A stretch of 64,000 nucleotides of DNA. Source: Terriglobia bacterium (GTDB lineage Bacteria; Acidobacteriota; Terriglobia; Acidiferrales; UBA7541). The stretch is taken from positions 1 to 64,000 of the forward strand of contig JAIQFB010000008.1 of the NCBI GenBank assembly GCA_020073485.1, in the 5' to 3' direction. The notes beneath the pieces were generated by a model, which saw only the letters and a list, made by a program, of their open reading frames with translations, ran no database searches and was not told where the DNA came from. Positions 10,601-16,906 of this stretch are shown here, in pieces. Position 1 is the stretch's first letter. Each line of letters starts with the position of its first letter. Both the position numbers and the translations under genes were made by a program.

Positions 10601-12276
10601 TCACGCCGACCGTTGCGGGAGCCAGGTCCGGATCGCTCACAATTACCAGCAACGATCCGAACAGCCCATTAATCGTACCGTTGAGCGGCACTGGAGTGGT
10701 GTCGTCAGCTGCTTCGGTTTCGCCCACTTCGCTCAACTTCGGAAAGCAGGGCATGACTACAACCAGTGCCACGCTTCCGGTAAACCTGACAAGCGTCGGA
10801 GTGAATCCTCTCAACCTCTCCGATATCCAGGTGACCGGCGACTTCAATTTCCCATCCAGCACCTGCACCGCAGAACCAATGACGACAGGGGTCGGCTGCA
10901 CGATGAACGTGACCTTCACGCCGACAGCAGCGGGAACCAGGACTGGTTCGCTGATCATTTCCTCGGATGATCCATCGAGCCCCGCGATCATTACGCTATC
11001 CGGCTCGGGCGTGACGACTCAGGCCGCTGCGATTTCGGCAACGTCACTCGCCTTCGGGAACCAGGGCGTGGGCACAACCAGCGTGCCCGTAACGGTGACT
11101 CTATCCAGCGTCGGGTCGAGCGCTCTCACCCTTACGGACATCCAGACAACCGGGGACTTCGCCTTCCCATCCAGCACCTGCACGGCTGAGCCGATGACTA
11201 ACTCGGTTGGCTGCACGATGAGCGTAACGTTCACTCCAACCGCATCGGGACCGAGGACGGGTACTCTGATCATTAGCAGCGACGATCCGAGCAGCCCTCT
11301 GGTAGTTGCGTTGTCCGGAACCGGAGTGACCACAGCGGCTGCTTCGGTTACACCTACATCACTGGCTTTCGGGAAACAGGGCGTGGGCACAACCAGCAGC
11401 ATCATGTCCGTGACCCTAACCAGCGTCGGAGCCAATCCCCTGCTGATCTCTAATATCACCACGTCCGGCGACTTCGGGTTCCCCTCCAGCACCTGCACCG
11501 GGAATCCGATGTCCGCAGGAGCCACATGCACGTTGAACGTGACCTTCACGCCAACCGCGGCTGGCAACAGGACTGGTTCACTGACCATTACCACCAACGA
11601 TCCGAGCAGCCCGCTGATCGTTTCGTTGACAGGCACGGGTGTAACCACGGCCGCTGCCTCGGCTACGCCTGCATTCCCAGTCTTCGGGAGACAGGGCGTG
11701 GGCATAACCAGCAGCCCCGTGACGGTGACCGTATCCAGCGTCGGCGCAACCCCGCTGGTAATCTCCAATACCATCGTGGGCGGCGACTTCGCCATCCTCA
11801 CCAATACCTGCACCAGTGCACCCATGGCGCCGTCAGCCACGTGCACGATAACCGCAACCTTCACACCATCCGCGGCAGGAGCGACGGGAGGTGCGATTGT
11901 TGTCAGTTCCAACGATCCGGGCAGCCCGCTCATCATTCCGATGACCGGAACGGGCGTTACCACTGCCGCTGCGCTTGTTACGCCTGTCTCGCCGACGTTC
12001 GCGAGCCAGACCGTCAATACAACCAGCAGCCCCTTGGTCTTGACTCTCTCGAGCGTTGGGGCCACACCTCTCACCATCTCTGACATTCTGGTGGGCGGCG
12101 ACTTCGCCTTTGTCTCCAGCACTTGCACTGCCCTGCCCATGGCACCATCAACCAGCTGCACGTTGAATGTGACGTTCACGCCGACTGCCACCGGGACGAG
12201 GACAGGTTCGATGGTCATTACGACCAACGATCCCGCAAGCCCGCTGATCGTTCCACTGTCGGGTACCGGGAATTAA
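4657..12276 (+). CDS. Giant secreted multidomain protein: propeller, Big_2, LamG and six ASH repeats
   Basis: A 2,539-residue protein. The ATG has GAAGGG upstream and lies inside the transcript of the sigma-54-type promoter. A long basic n-region precedes a signal peptide near residues 57-80, ending in A-Q-A. A quinoprotein-like beta-propeller (about 82-585) contains the pair HNDNSRTG and YVATEHDSVYAFDA. Then come two Big_2-like domains, a LamG/concanavalin-like domain (about 762-985), two Ig-like domains, a separate beta domain (about 1190-1400), Big_2, Ig-like, Big_2, a second LamG nearly copying the first (about 1687-1908), and six 105-residue ASH (choice-of-anchor D) repeats to the C-terminus. 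LamG often binds glycans, so a surface-attached or released binding protein is likely. No sortase, PEP-CTERM or type IX signal is seen. Confidence 0.92.
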   Translation: MSHQLTSSEFASKRNPLYPIAAGMMDRAKWSAGAGKDRQECGSRRHSTGTARAKAALYRCALMLAVLAGLLSWTGPAQAQVRVTTEHNDNSRTGANTQETVLTTGNVNPTQFGKLYSAVVDGFIYAQPLYLYHVSISGVFHNVVYVATEHDSVYAFDADTGSQLWHVSFINPPTVTTVSPADAGAPYDLVPEIGITSTPVIDPTAGTLYVIAKTKESGVFVQRLHALNVATGAEKSGSPVVITASVSGTGDGSVSGTIAFDPLREHSRPGLLLENGHLVIAWASHEDVSPFHGWVMSYNPTTLAQEAVYNTTPNGGLGGIWMSGSGLAADSNYLYFSTGNGTYDGTTDFGDSSMKLGQPASGSFPIVDWFTPFDQSNLNANDLDLGSGGVVLLPDQPTGSPHQHLLLTASKAGTIYLLDRDNMGHFNASNNNQVVQSIPAALPALFGAPAWWNNTAYFGGSGAFGQPGDFLKAFHFDPVSGILISPPATESSTNFQYPGPTPAVSSNGTMNGIVWAIQTDQFNNPGQAVLHAFDATNLATELYNTSVNPARDNPGFAVKFTVPTVANGKVFVGSQTQLSVYGLLNPPALVSIAVTPANPSIAKGATQQFIATGTYSDSSTQVLTGFATWNSTNTAAATIVDGGLATGVAAGNTTIQATYNSITGSTVLTVNPPSLVSIAVTPANPSILTGGTQQFTATGTYSDNSTQNLTSSVTWTSNNNTVATINSAGLASGVGPGSATIQATLSSIVGSTTLTDSGAVSGVVGHWPFDASSGTTAVDISGNGYNATMPNGITWVTGVISGAISANNTNQFASTPSINLTGTHAVTVSMWVNRTYTAGGANGSVLFEFSNNYNNGTGTFGFFPDEAADCGTSAMEIGIHGDAGYNVKCFPQPTSGVWHHLATVLDVTQTGANEVNLYVDGVLQTALSQSYNSNNTAAFGNFPLYLFSRAGTSSFAGGEMDDLQLYSRALSASEIQAIHNSIPPDFVVGSTPTTQTVVQGNSTTFTPTVTGTGGFSGSVIFDVGGLPAGVTGTFNPTSVTGTGSSTLTVTTSPTTPTGTYPVTITGISGNLVHSATVNLVVSSLPNFTLSLSPALRTVIQGSGTTYTSTVTALGGFTGSVALAVSGLPTGANGTFVPTSVTGSGSSTLTITTAATTPAGTYTLTVTGTSGALVHTATTTFVVNPPAPLGAVDIQNGTVSACNAPAQSCTGFIHGTIPAGEAIMIIGSWGGATTTATINDGVNTYTTVAGPLNAAVGPNRTQVWLATNNPGGVTQATITLSAPSSVTEVQLWVIPLQGIATVSPVDANVTHFTAGTGTSMTTGTSGVASATANEMIWGVFEEDNYSTPYTAGSGYTSISGQEAVSLLEFKNVTQTGVQTATGTNGVGVNNWIGLIFGLKTTGVGVTPTLSSIAVTPATPSVVAGGTQQFTATGINSDNSTQDLTSVATWTSVTTGVATIASGGLATGVAAGTSTIQATYGLVTGSTVLTVTPAQNPDFTISATPASRSILQGAGTTYSATVTGMNAFSGSVNLSVSGLPAGATGTFNPSLVVGSGPSTLTITTTPTTPTGSFTLTITGTSGALTHSTTTTLVILNPSGPTLLTISVTPASPSLPVGATQAFTATGNYSDSSTQNLTGSVVWSSTKPATATISSGGVATGVALGSTTIQATSGAVVGSSNLTISTALSGTTGHWGFDDGTGTTAADSSGNGYNATLFNGVSWISGLFNGAISANNVNQYASTPSIDLTGTHAVTVSLWVNRTYTSGGTTGTTLFEFSSNLNSNIGSFGFYPDEAPDCGTPAMEIGMHGDAGVNIKCFAQPSSGAWHHLAVVYDVTQTAANEVSLYIDGVLQTALSQSHSSANTAAFGNFPLYLFSRGGTGSFSGGEMDELQLYSRALSSTEVQELYNERLTIPVGASVSPTSLAFGNQSVNVTSAPKSVILTSIGANALTISNITTSGDFALASSTCTALPMPTAATCTMNVTFTPTVAGARSGSLTITSNDPNSPLIVPLSGTGVVSSAASVSPTSLNFGKQGMTTTSATLPVNLTSVGVNPLNLSDIQVTGDFNFPSSTCTAEPMTTGVGCTMNVTFTPTAAGTRTGSLIISSDDPSSPAIITLSGSGVTTQAAAISATSLAFGNQGVGTTSVPVTVTLSSVGSSALTLTDIQTTGDFAFPSSTCTAEPMTNSVGCTMSVTFTPTASGPRTGTLIISSDDPSSPLVVALSGTGVTTAAASVTPTSLAFGKQGVGTTSSIMSVTLTSVGANPLLISNITTSGDFGFPSSTCTGNPMSAGATCTLNVTFTPTAAGNRTGSLTITTNDPSSPLIVSLTGTGVTTAAASATPAFPVFGRQGVGITSSPVTVTVSSVGATPLVISNTIVGGDFAILTNTCTSAPMAPSATCTITATFTPSAAGATGGAIVVSSNDPGSPLIIPMTGTGVTTAAALVTPVSPTFASQTVNTTSSPLVLTLSSVGATPLTISDILVGGDFAFVSSTCTALPMAPSTSCTLNVTFTPTATGTRTGSMVITTNDPASPLIVPLSGTGN
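10396..12276 (+). repeat. Six tandem 315-bp repeats encoding ASH domains
   Basis: Repeat starts fall at 10396, 10711, 11026, 11341, 11656 and 11971, an unbroken 315-bp period (105 residues). Each copy has a paired cysteine region (S-S-T-C-T then a second Cys before T-F-T-P) and ends with L-S-G-T-G or a close variant. The conserved Cys pair suggests one disulfide per repeat, consistent with secretion. Confidence 0.93.
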
Positions 12277-12646
12277 CATCTAGACCAGGCGTTCACAGCC
12301 TGGGGTTAGACAACGAGGCTCCAGACAGATGCGGCCGGTTTAGGGGCTGCAAATGTCGGGAGCCTCGTTGGCTTTTTGCTTGCTTACTTATGGACGGATC
12401 AAGAAATGGCGCTTACATTCTGAGGTGTTTCGCCTCGCCGGAATATTCCGGCAGATCACGCGGGTCGTCGAGTGTAACCACAGAAAATGTCAATGTTTCG
12501 CCTGGCGGCACGAGTTCGGGAGGCATGATTGCCGGCCTCCGATTGGGCCAGATCCGGCGCGAGCCAGCCCTGTGAGGATTTCCGACCGGTTGCAGGGAGG
12601 CTAGATATTTCTTTCACTTGGCATTGCGAGGCGAACAGCATCGTTC
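12277..12646. other. Intergenic region, 370 bp
   Basis: Apart from the terminator listed separately I see no gene, promoter or repeat here. The short open frames have no ribosome binding site and no recognisable protein features. Confidence 0.5.
12311..12377 (+). terminator. Hairpin terminator after the giant secreted protein
   Basis: CAACGAGGCTCC at 12311-12322 pairs perfectly with GGAGCCTCGTTG at 12359-12370. GC and five T residues follow. The 36-base loop contains a smaller GC-rich dyad. This is an intrinsic-type terminator 35 bases downstream of the stop at 12276. Confidence 0.75.
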
Positions 12647-13288
12647 TTATGGATCTTGCTTGGGCGCAGAACCCCGCCTCTTTGGCGCCTTGGCCGTAAA
12701 TTTCGCGATCTGGTTCAGGCCCGTAGCAGGGTCGGGAACTCCAATCGAGCTGAGAATAAAATTATGTGCCGGATCGAACTTCGATGCCGGATCCGTCGCG
12801 GGAATCCAGAGGGAGACGAAGTATGTGCCGGATGAAAATGCCGGGGCCAACAGCGTATCTTGGAATGTCACCGGCTTGCCGGGTTCGAGTTTCGTGAAAT
12901 CCACGTGGGGCAAGGGCCTGCGAACGTGATTTTGGCCTTTCGCGTCGTCAATCGCCAGATAGACGGTGCGGCGGTCCGCGATCTTGCTTCCGCTATCTTT
13001 TGAGAATGTCAATTCCACGCGCATCTGGCTTTCATCCGAAGTGTTGAAGGAAAGGACAGCGCGATTCAGGATGATGCGCTGCGCGCTTCTGCTGTCGGCC
13101 GGCGAGGCGGCCATGTAGGAGCAGGTGATAGTGAGTTCGCTCGTGCCCATCGTCGAGCACTGCGGGGCTGAAGCCGAAGCTTGCGGCACGGCCGGGTCTG
13201 CAGGCGCGGCCAGAACCGAAGCAGGCGCCGGCGCGAACAACAGCGATTGCGCAATCGCAAGAACCGTTATGGACATTCTCGTATTCAT
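12647..13288 (-). CDS. Secreted protein of unknown function
   Basis: A 213-residue protein starting at the ATG that opens a signal peptide (MNTRMSITVLAIAQ, cleavage after V-L-A); a second ATG four codons later is also possible, and neither has a strong ribosome binding site. The mature part has two cysteines (PQCST, LTITCS) that could pair, and it is predicted to be beta-rich. The C-terminal segment (WIPATDPASKFDPAHNFIL and then DPATGLNQIAKF) recalls the last beta unit of DUF4832-type carbohydrate-associated proteins; that resemblance is from memory and weak. No catalytic motif is visible. It lies downstream of the cytochrome c gene on the same strand, 207 bp apart, so co-transcription is possible but unproven. 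Confidence 0.75.
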   Translation of the reverse strand: MNTRMSITVLAIAQSLLFAPAPASVLAAPADPAVPQASASAPQCSTMGTSELTITCSYMAASPADSRSAQRIILNRAVLSFNTSDESQMRVELTFSKDSGSKIADRRTVYLAIDDAKGQNHVRRPLPHVDFTKLEPGKPVTFQDTLLAPAFSSGTYFVSLWIPATDPASKFDPAHNFILSSIGVPDPATGLNQIAKFTAKAPKRRGSAPKQDP

Positions 13289-13495
13289 GTAGGTTCTACA
13301 GTTTATAACCGCACAAGGGTGGCATTGGATTTTTTTGTCCAACCAATGCGCAATATTAACCTCTCCTACGCTACTTTCATGTCAACGAGGAATATCGTTT
13401 TCCCCGGACAAGGCTAGAGGGACCAGTTACGCCGCGCCGAGGGTAATAAGGACAAGAGTGATCCGCCCCCACGGATGAGTGGAAGATGGCGAACT

Positions 13496-13939
13496 CTATT
13501 TTGCGGGCGGAGAGGACTTCTTCTGGGCGAAGGAGCGGACATAGTTCACCAGGTCCCAAATTTGTTCGGGCGTCGCCCGCTTGCCTTCGGGCGGCATTCC
13601 ACCTTTCCCGTTTGTGATGATGTCGAACAGTTCTCCATCAGTGAATTTGTTCATCGCGGCCTCGTTCCGATAATCGGGCGGGGTCAACTTCATGCTCACC
13701 GCCAGTTCCCCTTTGCCATCGCCCTCTTGCCCGTGGCACATGACGCAGTCCACGGTGAAGATCTTCTTGGCTTCCGCGAGGGAACTTGCGCTGGGCACCA
13801 CCGGATTCTTGCGATTTACGACCTCTGGCGAAACCTTTTGATCCGCCGCGGGTTTTCCTTGCTCATTCTTTGTTTCTTGGGCGGAACTGATTCCCGAAAA
13901 GACCGTGCAAATTGCCAGGACTGCAAAGTATTTCCGCAT
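13496..13939 (-). CDS. Secreted monohaem cytochrome c
   Basis: A 147-residue class I-type cytochrome c carrying electrons in the periplasm. The ATG follows GGAGG AACCT, and the first 22 residues form a signal peptide (MRKYFAVLAICTVFSGISSA). A Lys/Pro-rich linker leads to the haem site C-V-M-C-H. The likely Met ligand is in GKGGMPPEG, and a C-terminal helix carries W-D-L-V-N-Y-V-R, as in cytochrome c domains of the c551/CccA type. It diverges from the exported amidohydrolase across a 364-bp region. The quinoprotein dehydrogenase about 3 kb away is a possible electron donor, but the genes are not in one operon. Confidence 0.92.
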   Translation of the reverse strand: MRKYFAVLAICTVFSGISSAQETKNEQGKPAADQKVSPEVVNRKNPVVPSASSLAEAKKIFTVDCVMCHGQEGDGKGELAVSMKLTPPDYRNEAAMNKFTDGELFDIITNGKGGMPPEGKRATPEQIWDLVNYVRSFAQKKSSPPAK

Positions 13940-14303
13940 AGGTTCCTCCGATATTTGCGTTTCGTTGCCGGGGCCTGGAACTATTGCCAATGGCGGCGAG
14001 ATTGGCAGGGTGCTCGACGTCTATCGCTTCAAATGAAGTTGCATAATGGACGTCCCCGACGCGTTGCCTGCCCTCCGCTTTGGACCCATTGTATTCCGAA
14101 ATCATTGGGGGCCCCTAATTTCTTTTCCAGTGGCTGCATGGAGCCTCGTTCGCCAAGCGTCGGACTCGGTCTACTGAGTCCGCGGCAGCCGCGAGATGGT
14201 ATACACTAGCGCGCAACGCCCCGCCAGCGATTCGCGGCGCAACTGCTCGATCTTCTTTGATTGGCGGATGAGGTGGCGCACTCCGCTCGGAGGAAACATA
14301 ACC
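13940..14303. other. Divergent intergenic region between cytochrome c and amidohydrolase
   Basis: It must hold both promoters. Two dyads sit side by side: CGGACTC/GAGTCCG at 14161-14182 and CGCGG-CAG-CCGCG at 14181-14193, directly upstream of a TATACACT box near 14200 that could be the plus-strand -10. On the minus strand TACAAT (14088-14093 complement) is a possible -10 for the cytochrome gene. Matching -35 boxes are poor, so these calls are weak. Confidence 0.35.
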
Positions 14304-15449
14304 ATGAGAAGACGCGATTTCCTCTCGGGAATTGCCTCTGCCGGCGCATCTTCCCTGCTCCCCTCGAATTCCGAAAGCGCGCAAGAAATAGCTTTGCAAC
14401 CGAAATACCATTACGACAAGCCGGTGATTGACGCGCATTTTCATTGGTACCCGCCGGAGTTTGCCGCCCTGATCGAACGGGAGGGAGCGGCGAACGGCGT
14501 GACGGATATCAAGCGCAACGAGAAGGGTGAACTCGAGTGCGTCGTCCCCGGCAATCATCCATACGCCCCGCGCGCGTTGTTCCGCAGCGACATGACCGAT
14601 GTCAACCTGATGCTGAAAGCCATGGATGACCGCCATGTGGATATGTGCACGCTTACGCAGACGAATCCGCATATTTTGTGGGCGCCGCCTGCCTTTGGCG
14701 CGAAACTGGCGCGGGCCATCAACGACGCAAGTTCCGCACTGTGCGTGAAATACCCCAAGCGATTCACCGCCGCGATCACCTTGCCGGTGCAGTACGTTAA
14801 TGCCTCGCTCGAAGAGCTGGAGCGCGCCCGGAAGCTGCCCGGAATGAAGGCCGTGAATTTTCCGGAAAACGTCCTGGGAAAGAATATCGACGACAAATCT
14901 TTCTGGCCGGTCTATGAACGCGCCGAAGCGTTGAACCTCCCTATTTTTTTGCACAATCTGGACCCGATTTCCGAGCGGCTCGTGGAAAAGAACTACACGA
15001 TGATCAACATCCTTGGAAATCCGTTCGAGGCCACGATTGCGGCCACCTCGCTGATTCTGGGCGGAGTCATGGACGAATTTCCGAAGCTCGATGTATTTTT
15101 CCCCCACGGGGGAGGGTTCATTGCGTTTGCCACGCCGCGAATCGATTGGGCGATGGGCACCGCAACGTATTCACCGCGAGGGCGCACGAACACTTACAAA
15201 AACCTGAAACTGCCCCGGGCCAGCGATTACCTGCGCCGGTTTCATTACGACCTCGCCATGCACGATCCGAAGCTTACGCGGACGCTGATCGACATCGTGG
15301 GTGCCGACCGGGTCGTGTGCGGCACGGATTTTCCGCAGGGCATGTCCATCCGGACGCCCGTGGAGTATGTCGAGGCGATACCGAATATTACGCAACAGGA
15401 GCGGGAATTGATTCTTTGTGAAAATCCGGCGCGGCTGCTGCGGCTTTAG
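14304..15449 (+). CDS. Tat-exported amidohydrolase (ACMSD-like family)
   Basis: A 381-residue amidohydrolase-2 (TIM-barrel metal hydrolase/decarboxylase) family protein. The ATG begins a twin-arginine signal, M-R-R-R-D-F-L-S-G followed by a short hydrophobic stretch; GGAGG lies 10 bases upstream. The metal-binding H-x-H is in IDAHFHWYP; later ligands are likely the His of FPHGGGF and the Asp of CGTDFPQG. Family members include aminocarboxymuconate-semialdehyde, gamma-resorcylate and carboxyvanillate decarboxylases, so action on an aromatic or ring-cleavage acid is plausible. Tat export means folding with metal in the cytoplasm and work in the periplasm. Decarboxylase versus hydrolase cannot be settled from sequence. 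The gene stands alone on its strand. Confidence 0.9.
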   Translation: MRRRDFLSGIASAGASSLLPSNSESAQEIALQPKYHYDKPVIDAHFHWYPPEFAALIEREGAANGVTDIKRNEKGELECVVPGNHPYAPRALFRSDMTDVNLMLKAMDDRHVDMCTLTQTNPHILWAPPAFGAKLARAINDASSALCVKYPKRFTAAITLPVQYVNASLEELERARKLPGMKAVNFPENVLGKNIDDKSFWPVYERAEALNLPIFLHNLDPISERLVEKNYTMINILGNPFEATIAATSLILGGVMDEFPKLDVFFPHGGGFIAFATPRIDWAMGTATYSPRGRTNTYKNLKLPRASDYLRRFHYDLAMHDPKLTRTLIDIVGADRVVCGTDFPQGMSIRTPVEYVEAIPNITQQERELILCENPARLLRL

Positions 15450-15612
15450 TGGGCCGCGAGTGGTGGATTGACGGCGCGGGCTTTAGCCTGCGAGGTTATT
15501 CGTAACCACGATCGATTGTGCTCAAACCAACCCCCCACACGCTGAAGCCTGCGCCCCTTCAGTCGCCGAACGATATTCGCGGCTTCTCAGACTTTGCAAT
15601 AATAACGAAGCG
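15450..15612. repeat. Short GC-rich dyads, possible REP-like interspersed element
   Basis: Between convergent genes lie GCGGGCTTTAGCCTGC (15476-15491, imperfect dyad) and a related CTGAAGCCTGCG segment about 60 bp further on. They look like the palindromic filler sequences scattered in soil bacterial genomes. No T-run makes either a clear terminator. Confidence 0.35.
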
Positions 15613-16317
15613 TCAATCCTTCGGGTTCGTGGCAAAAATGGAGACTTCGGGCGCAAAGCCGCGGTCGTCCATCTCCAGCATGGATTTCACCACGTAGGCG
15701 ATGTCTTCCGCGCGGAGTTTGGTCGCATTCTCTTTTTGGGGTAATCCGGCGGTGGGATAGAAATTTGTCAGCACTTCGCTGGGGTTGACCAGAAACACGC
15801 GGACGTTGTGTTGCCGCAGTTCCGCGCGCCAGCATTCCGTCATGCCGCGCAGGGCGAACTTGCTTCCATAGTAGGCCGTGCCTTTCGGAGCCCCGCGCAA
15901 AGCGGCCGTCGAGGCGATGTTTACGATGTTTCCGCGCTGGCGCTTTACAAAATGCCGCGCGGCTTCGCGGGCCATCAGCATCGCTCCGGTCACGTTCGTG
16001 GCAAACGTGGCCTCAAAATCTTTTCGCTCGAAATCGACGAGGTTCTTGAACACGCCGCTGCCGGCATTGTTCACCAGGATGTCCAGATCGCCGAAATTCG
16101 CCAACACTTCGCGATACGTCCGCTCGACGTCGGCCTCCACGGCCACGTCGGCATGAATCGGATGCACTCCCAATTCTCTCGCCGTCTCCGTCAGCCGCCT
16201 TTGGTCGCGTCCCGTAATGGCGACGCGCGCGCCGCTGGCGGCCAGCGATTGCGCGATGGCGCGGCCGATACCGCTGCTGCCGCCGGTGATCAATGCCACT
16301 GCGTTTTTCAGGTTCAT
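15613..16317 (-). CDS. Short-chain dehydrogenase/reductase (SDR)
   Basis: A 234-residue classical SDR, a cytoplasmic NAD(P)-dependent oxidoreductase. It shows the Rossmann glycine motif T-G-G-S-S-G-I-G near the N-terminus, N-N-A-G, the active-site Ser in NIAST and the Y-x-x-x-K pair in YYGSK. An Arg shortly after the first glycine motif (ITGRD) favours NADP(H). Of two in-frame ATGs, the second was chosen because GGGAGG is eight bases away; the first (16323) would be only two bases from it. The substrate is not predictable. The C-terminal part is like the 3-oxoacyl-ACP reductase/sepiapterin-like branch. It is monocistronic as far as can be seen. Confidence 0.93.
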   Translation of the reverse strand: MNLKNAVALITGGSSGIGRAIAQSLAASGARVAITGRDQRRLTETARELGVHPIHADVAVEADVERTYREVLANFGDLDILVNNAGSGVFKNLVDFERKDFEATFATNVTGAMLMAREAARHFVKRQRGNIVNIASTAALRGAPKGTAYYGSKFALRGMTECWRAELRQHNVRVFLVNPSEVLTNFYPTAGLPQKENATKLRAEDIAYVVKSMLEMDDRGFAPEVSIFATNPKD

Positions 16318-16514
16318 CTTCATTCCCTCCCCTGGGGTGATTGCCTTGGGATATTGCCACAGCGGGGCTAGCGGCGTCACGCCGTCTCATGCATTGCTTT
16401 ATGTGGCGGCGACGGTCGGCCCGTGGGGCCGATTCTCAGATTTCGATCATGCGGATTGCCGGGACATGGCCCGTCGTTGGCAATCTCGGGAGGATTCCGG
16501 TAGGCTCTTTGCCT

Positions 16515-16823
16515 ATGAAATACCAGGTCGTATTGCAGTGGCCTGCGTTGTCGATGGATGATTACGACGACATGATTGCTGTCGAAGATCTGCTGATTGG
16601 AAATTGGACCAGACGAAGCAAGGTAGACGGTCACGATTTTGGGGCAAGCGAGGCAAACATATTCATCCTCACGAACGATCCGCGTCGAGCTTTTGAAGAG
16701 ATGCGGGGCATCCTCTCGAAACACAAAATATGGGCGAAAGCTCGAATCGCCTACCGCTTGATCGATGCGGAAAAATATTATGTGCTCTGGCCACCGGGGG
16801 CCACGACGTTTGATGTTGCGTAG
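16515..16823 (+). CDS. Conserved small protein of unknown function
   Basis: A 102-residue acidic-to-neutral protein with no signal peptide or membrane segment. It starts MKYQVVLQWP and has the distinctive stretches VDGHDFG and EANIFILTNDP, which I recall from widespread uncharacterised small proteins, some near immunity or toxin genes; that recollection is weak. The predicted fold is alpha/beta with an aromatic-rich C-terminus (YYVLWPPG). Longer in-frame starts exist upstream but have no ribosome binding site and overlap the SDR promoter region. No function is proposed. Confidence 0.7.
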   Translation: MKYQVVLQWPALSMDDYDDMIAVEDLLIGNWTRRSKVDGHDFGASEANIFILTNDPRRAFEEMRGILSKHKIWAKARIAYRLIDAEKYYVLWPPGATTFDVA

Positions 16824-16906
16824 GAATTTCCAGATTCTTTCCGAATAACGATGCCAACCCCGGATAAATCAGACGATTGATCGTATCAGGCTGCCAACGA
16901 AAAAGC

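Noticed and set aside
11019-12227. 402-codon open frame antisense to the ASH repeats
   Set aside because: Same reason: a periodic complement of a repeat array with no protein family features.
14115-15107. 330-codon open frame antisense to the amidohydrolase
   Set aside because: The opposite strand has clear metal-binding motifs and a Tat signal; this frame has none.
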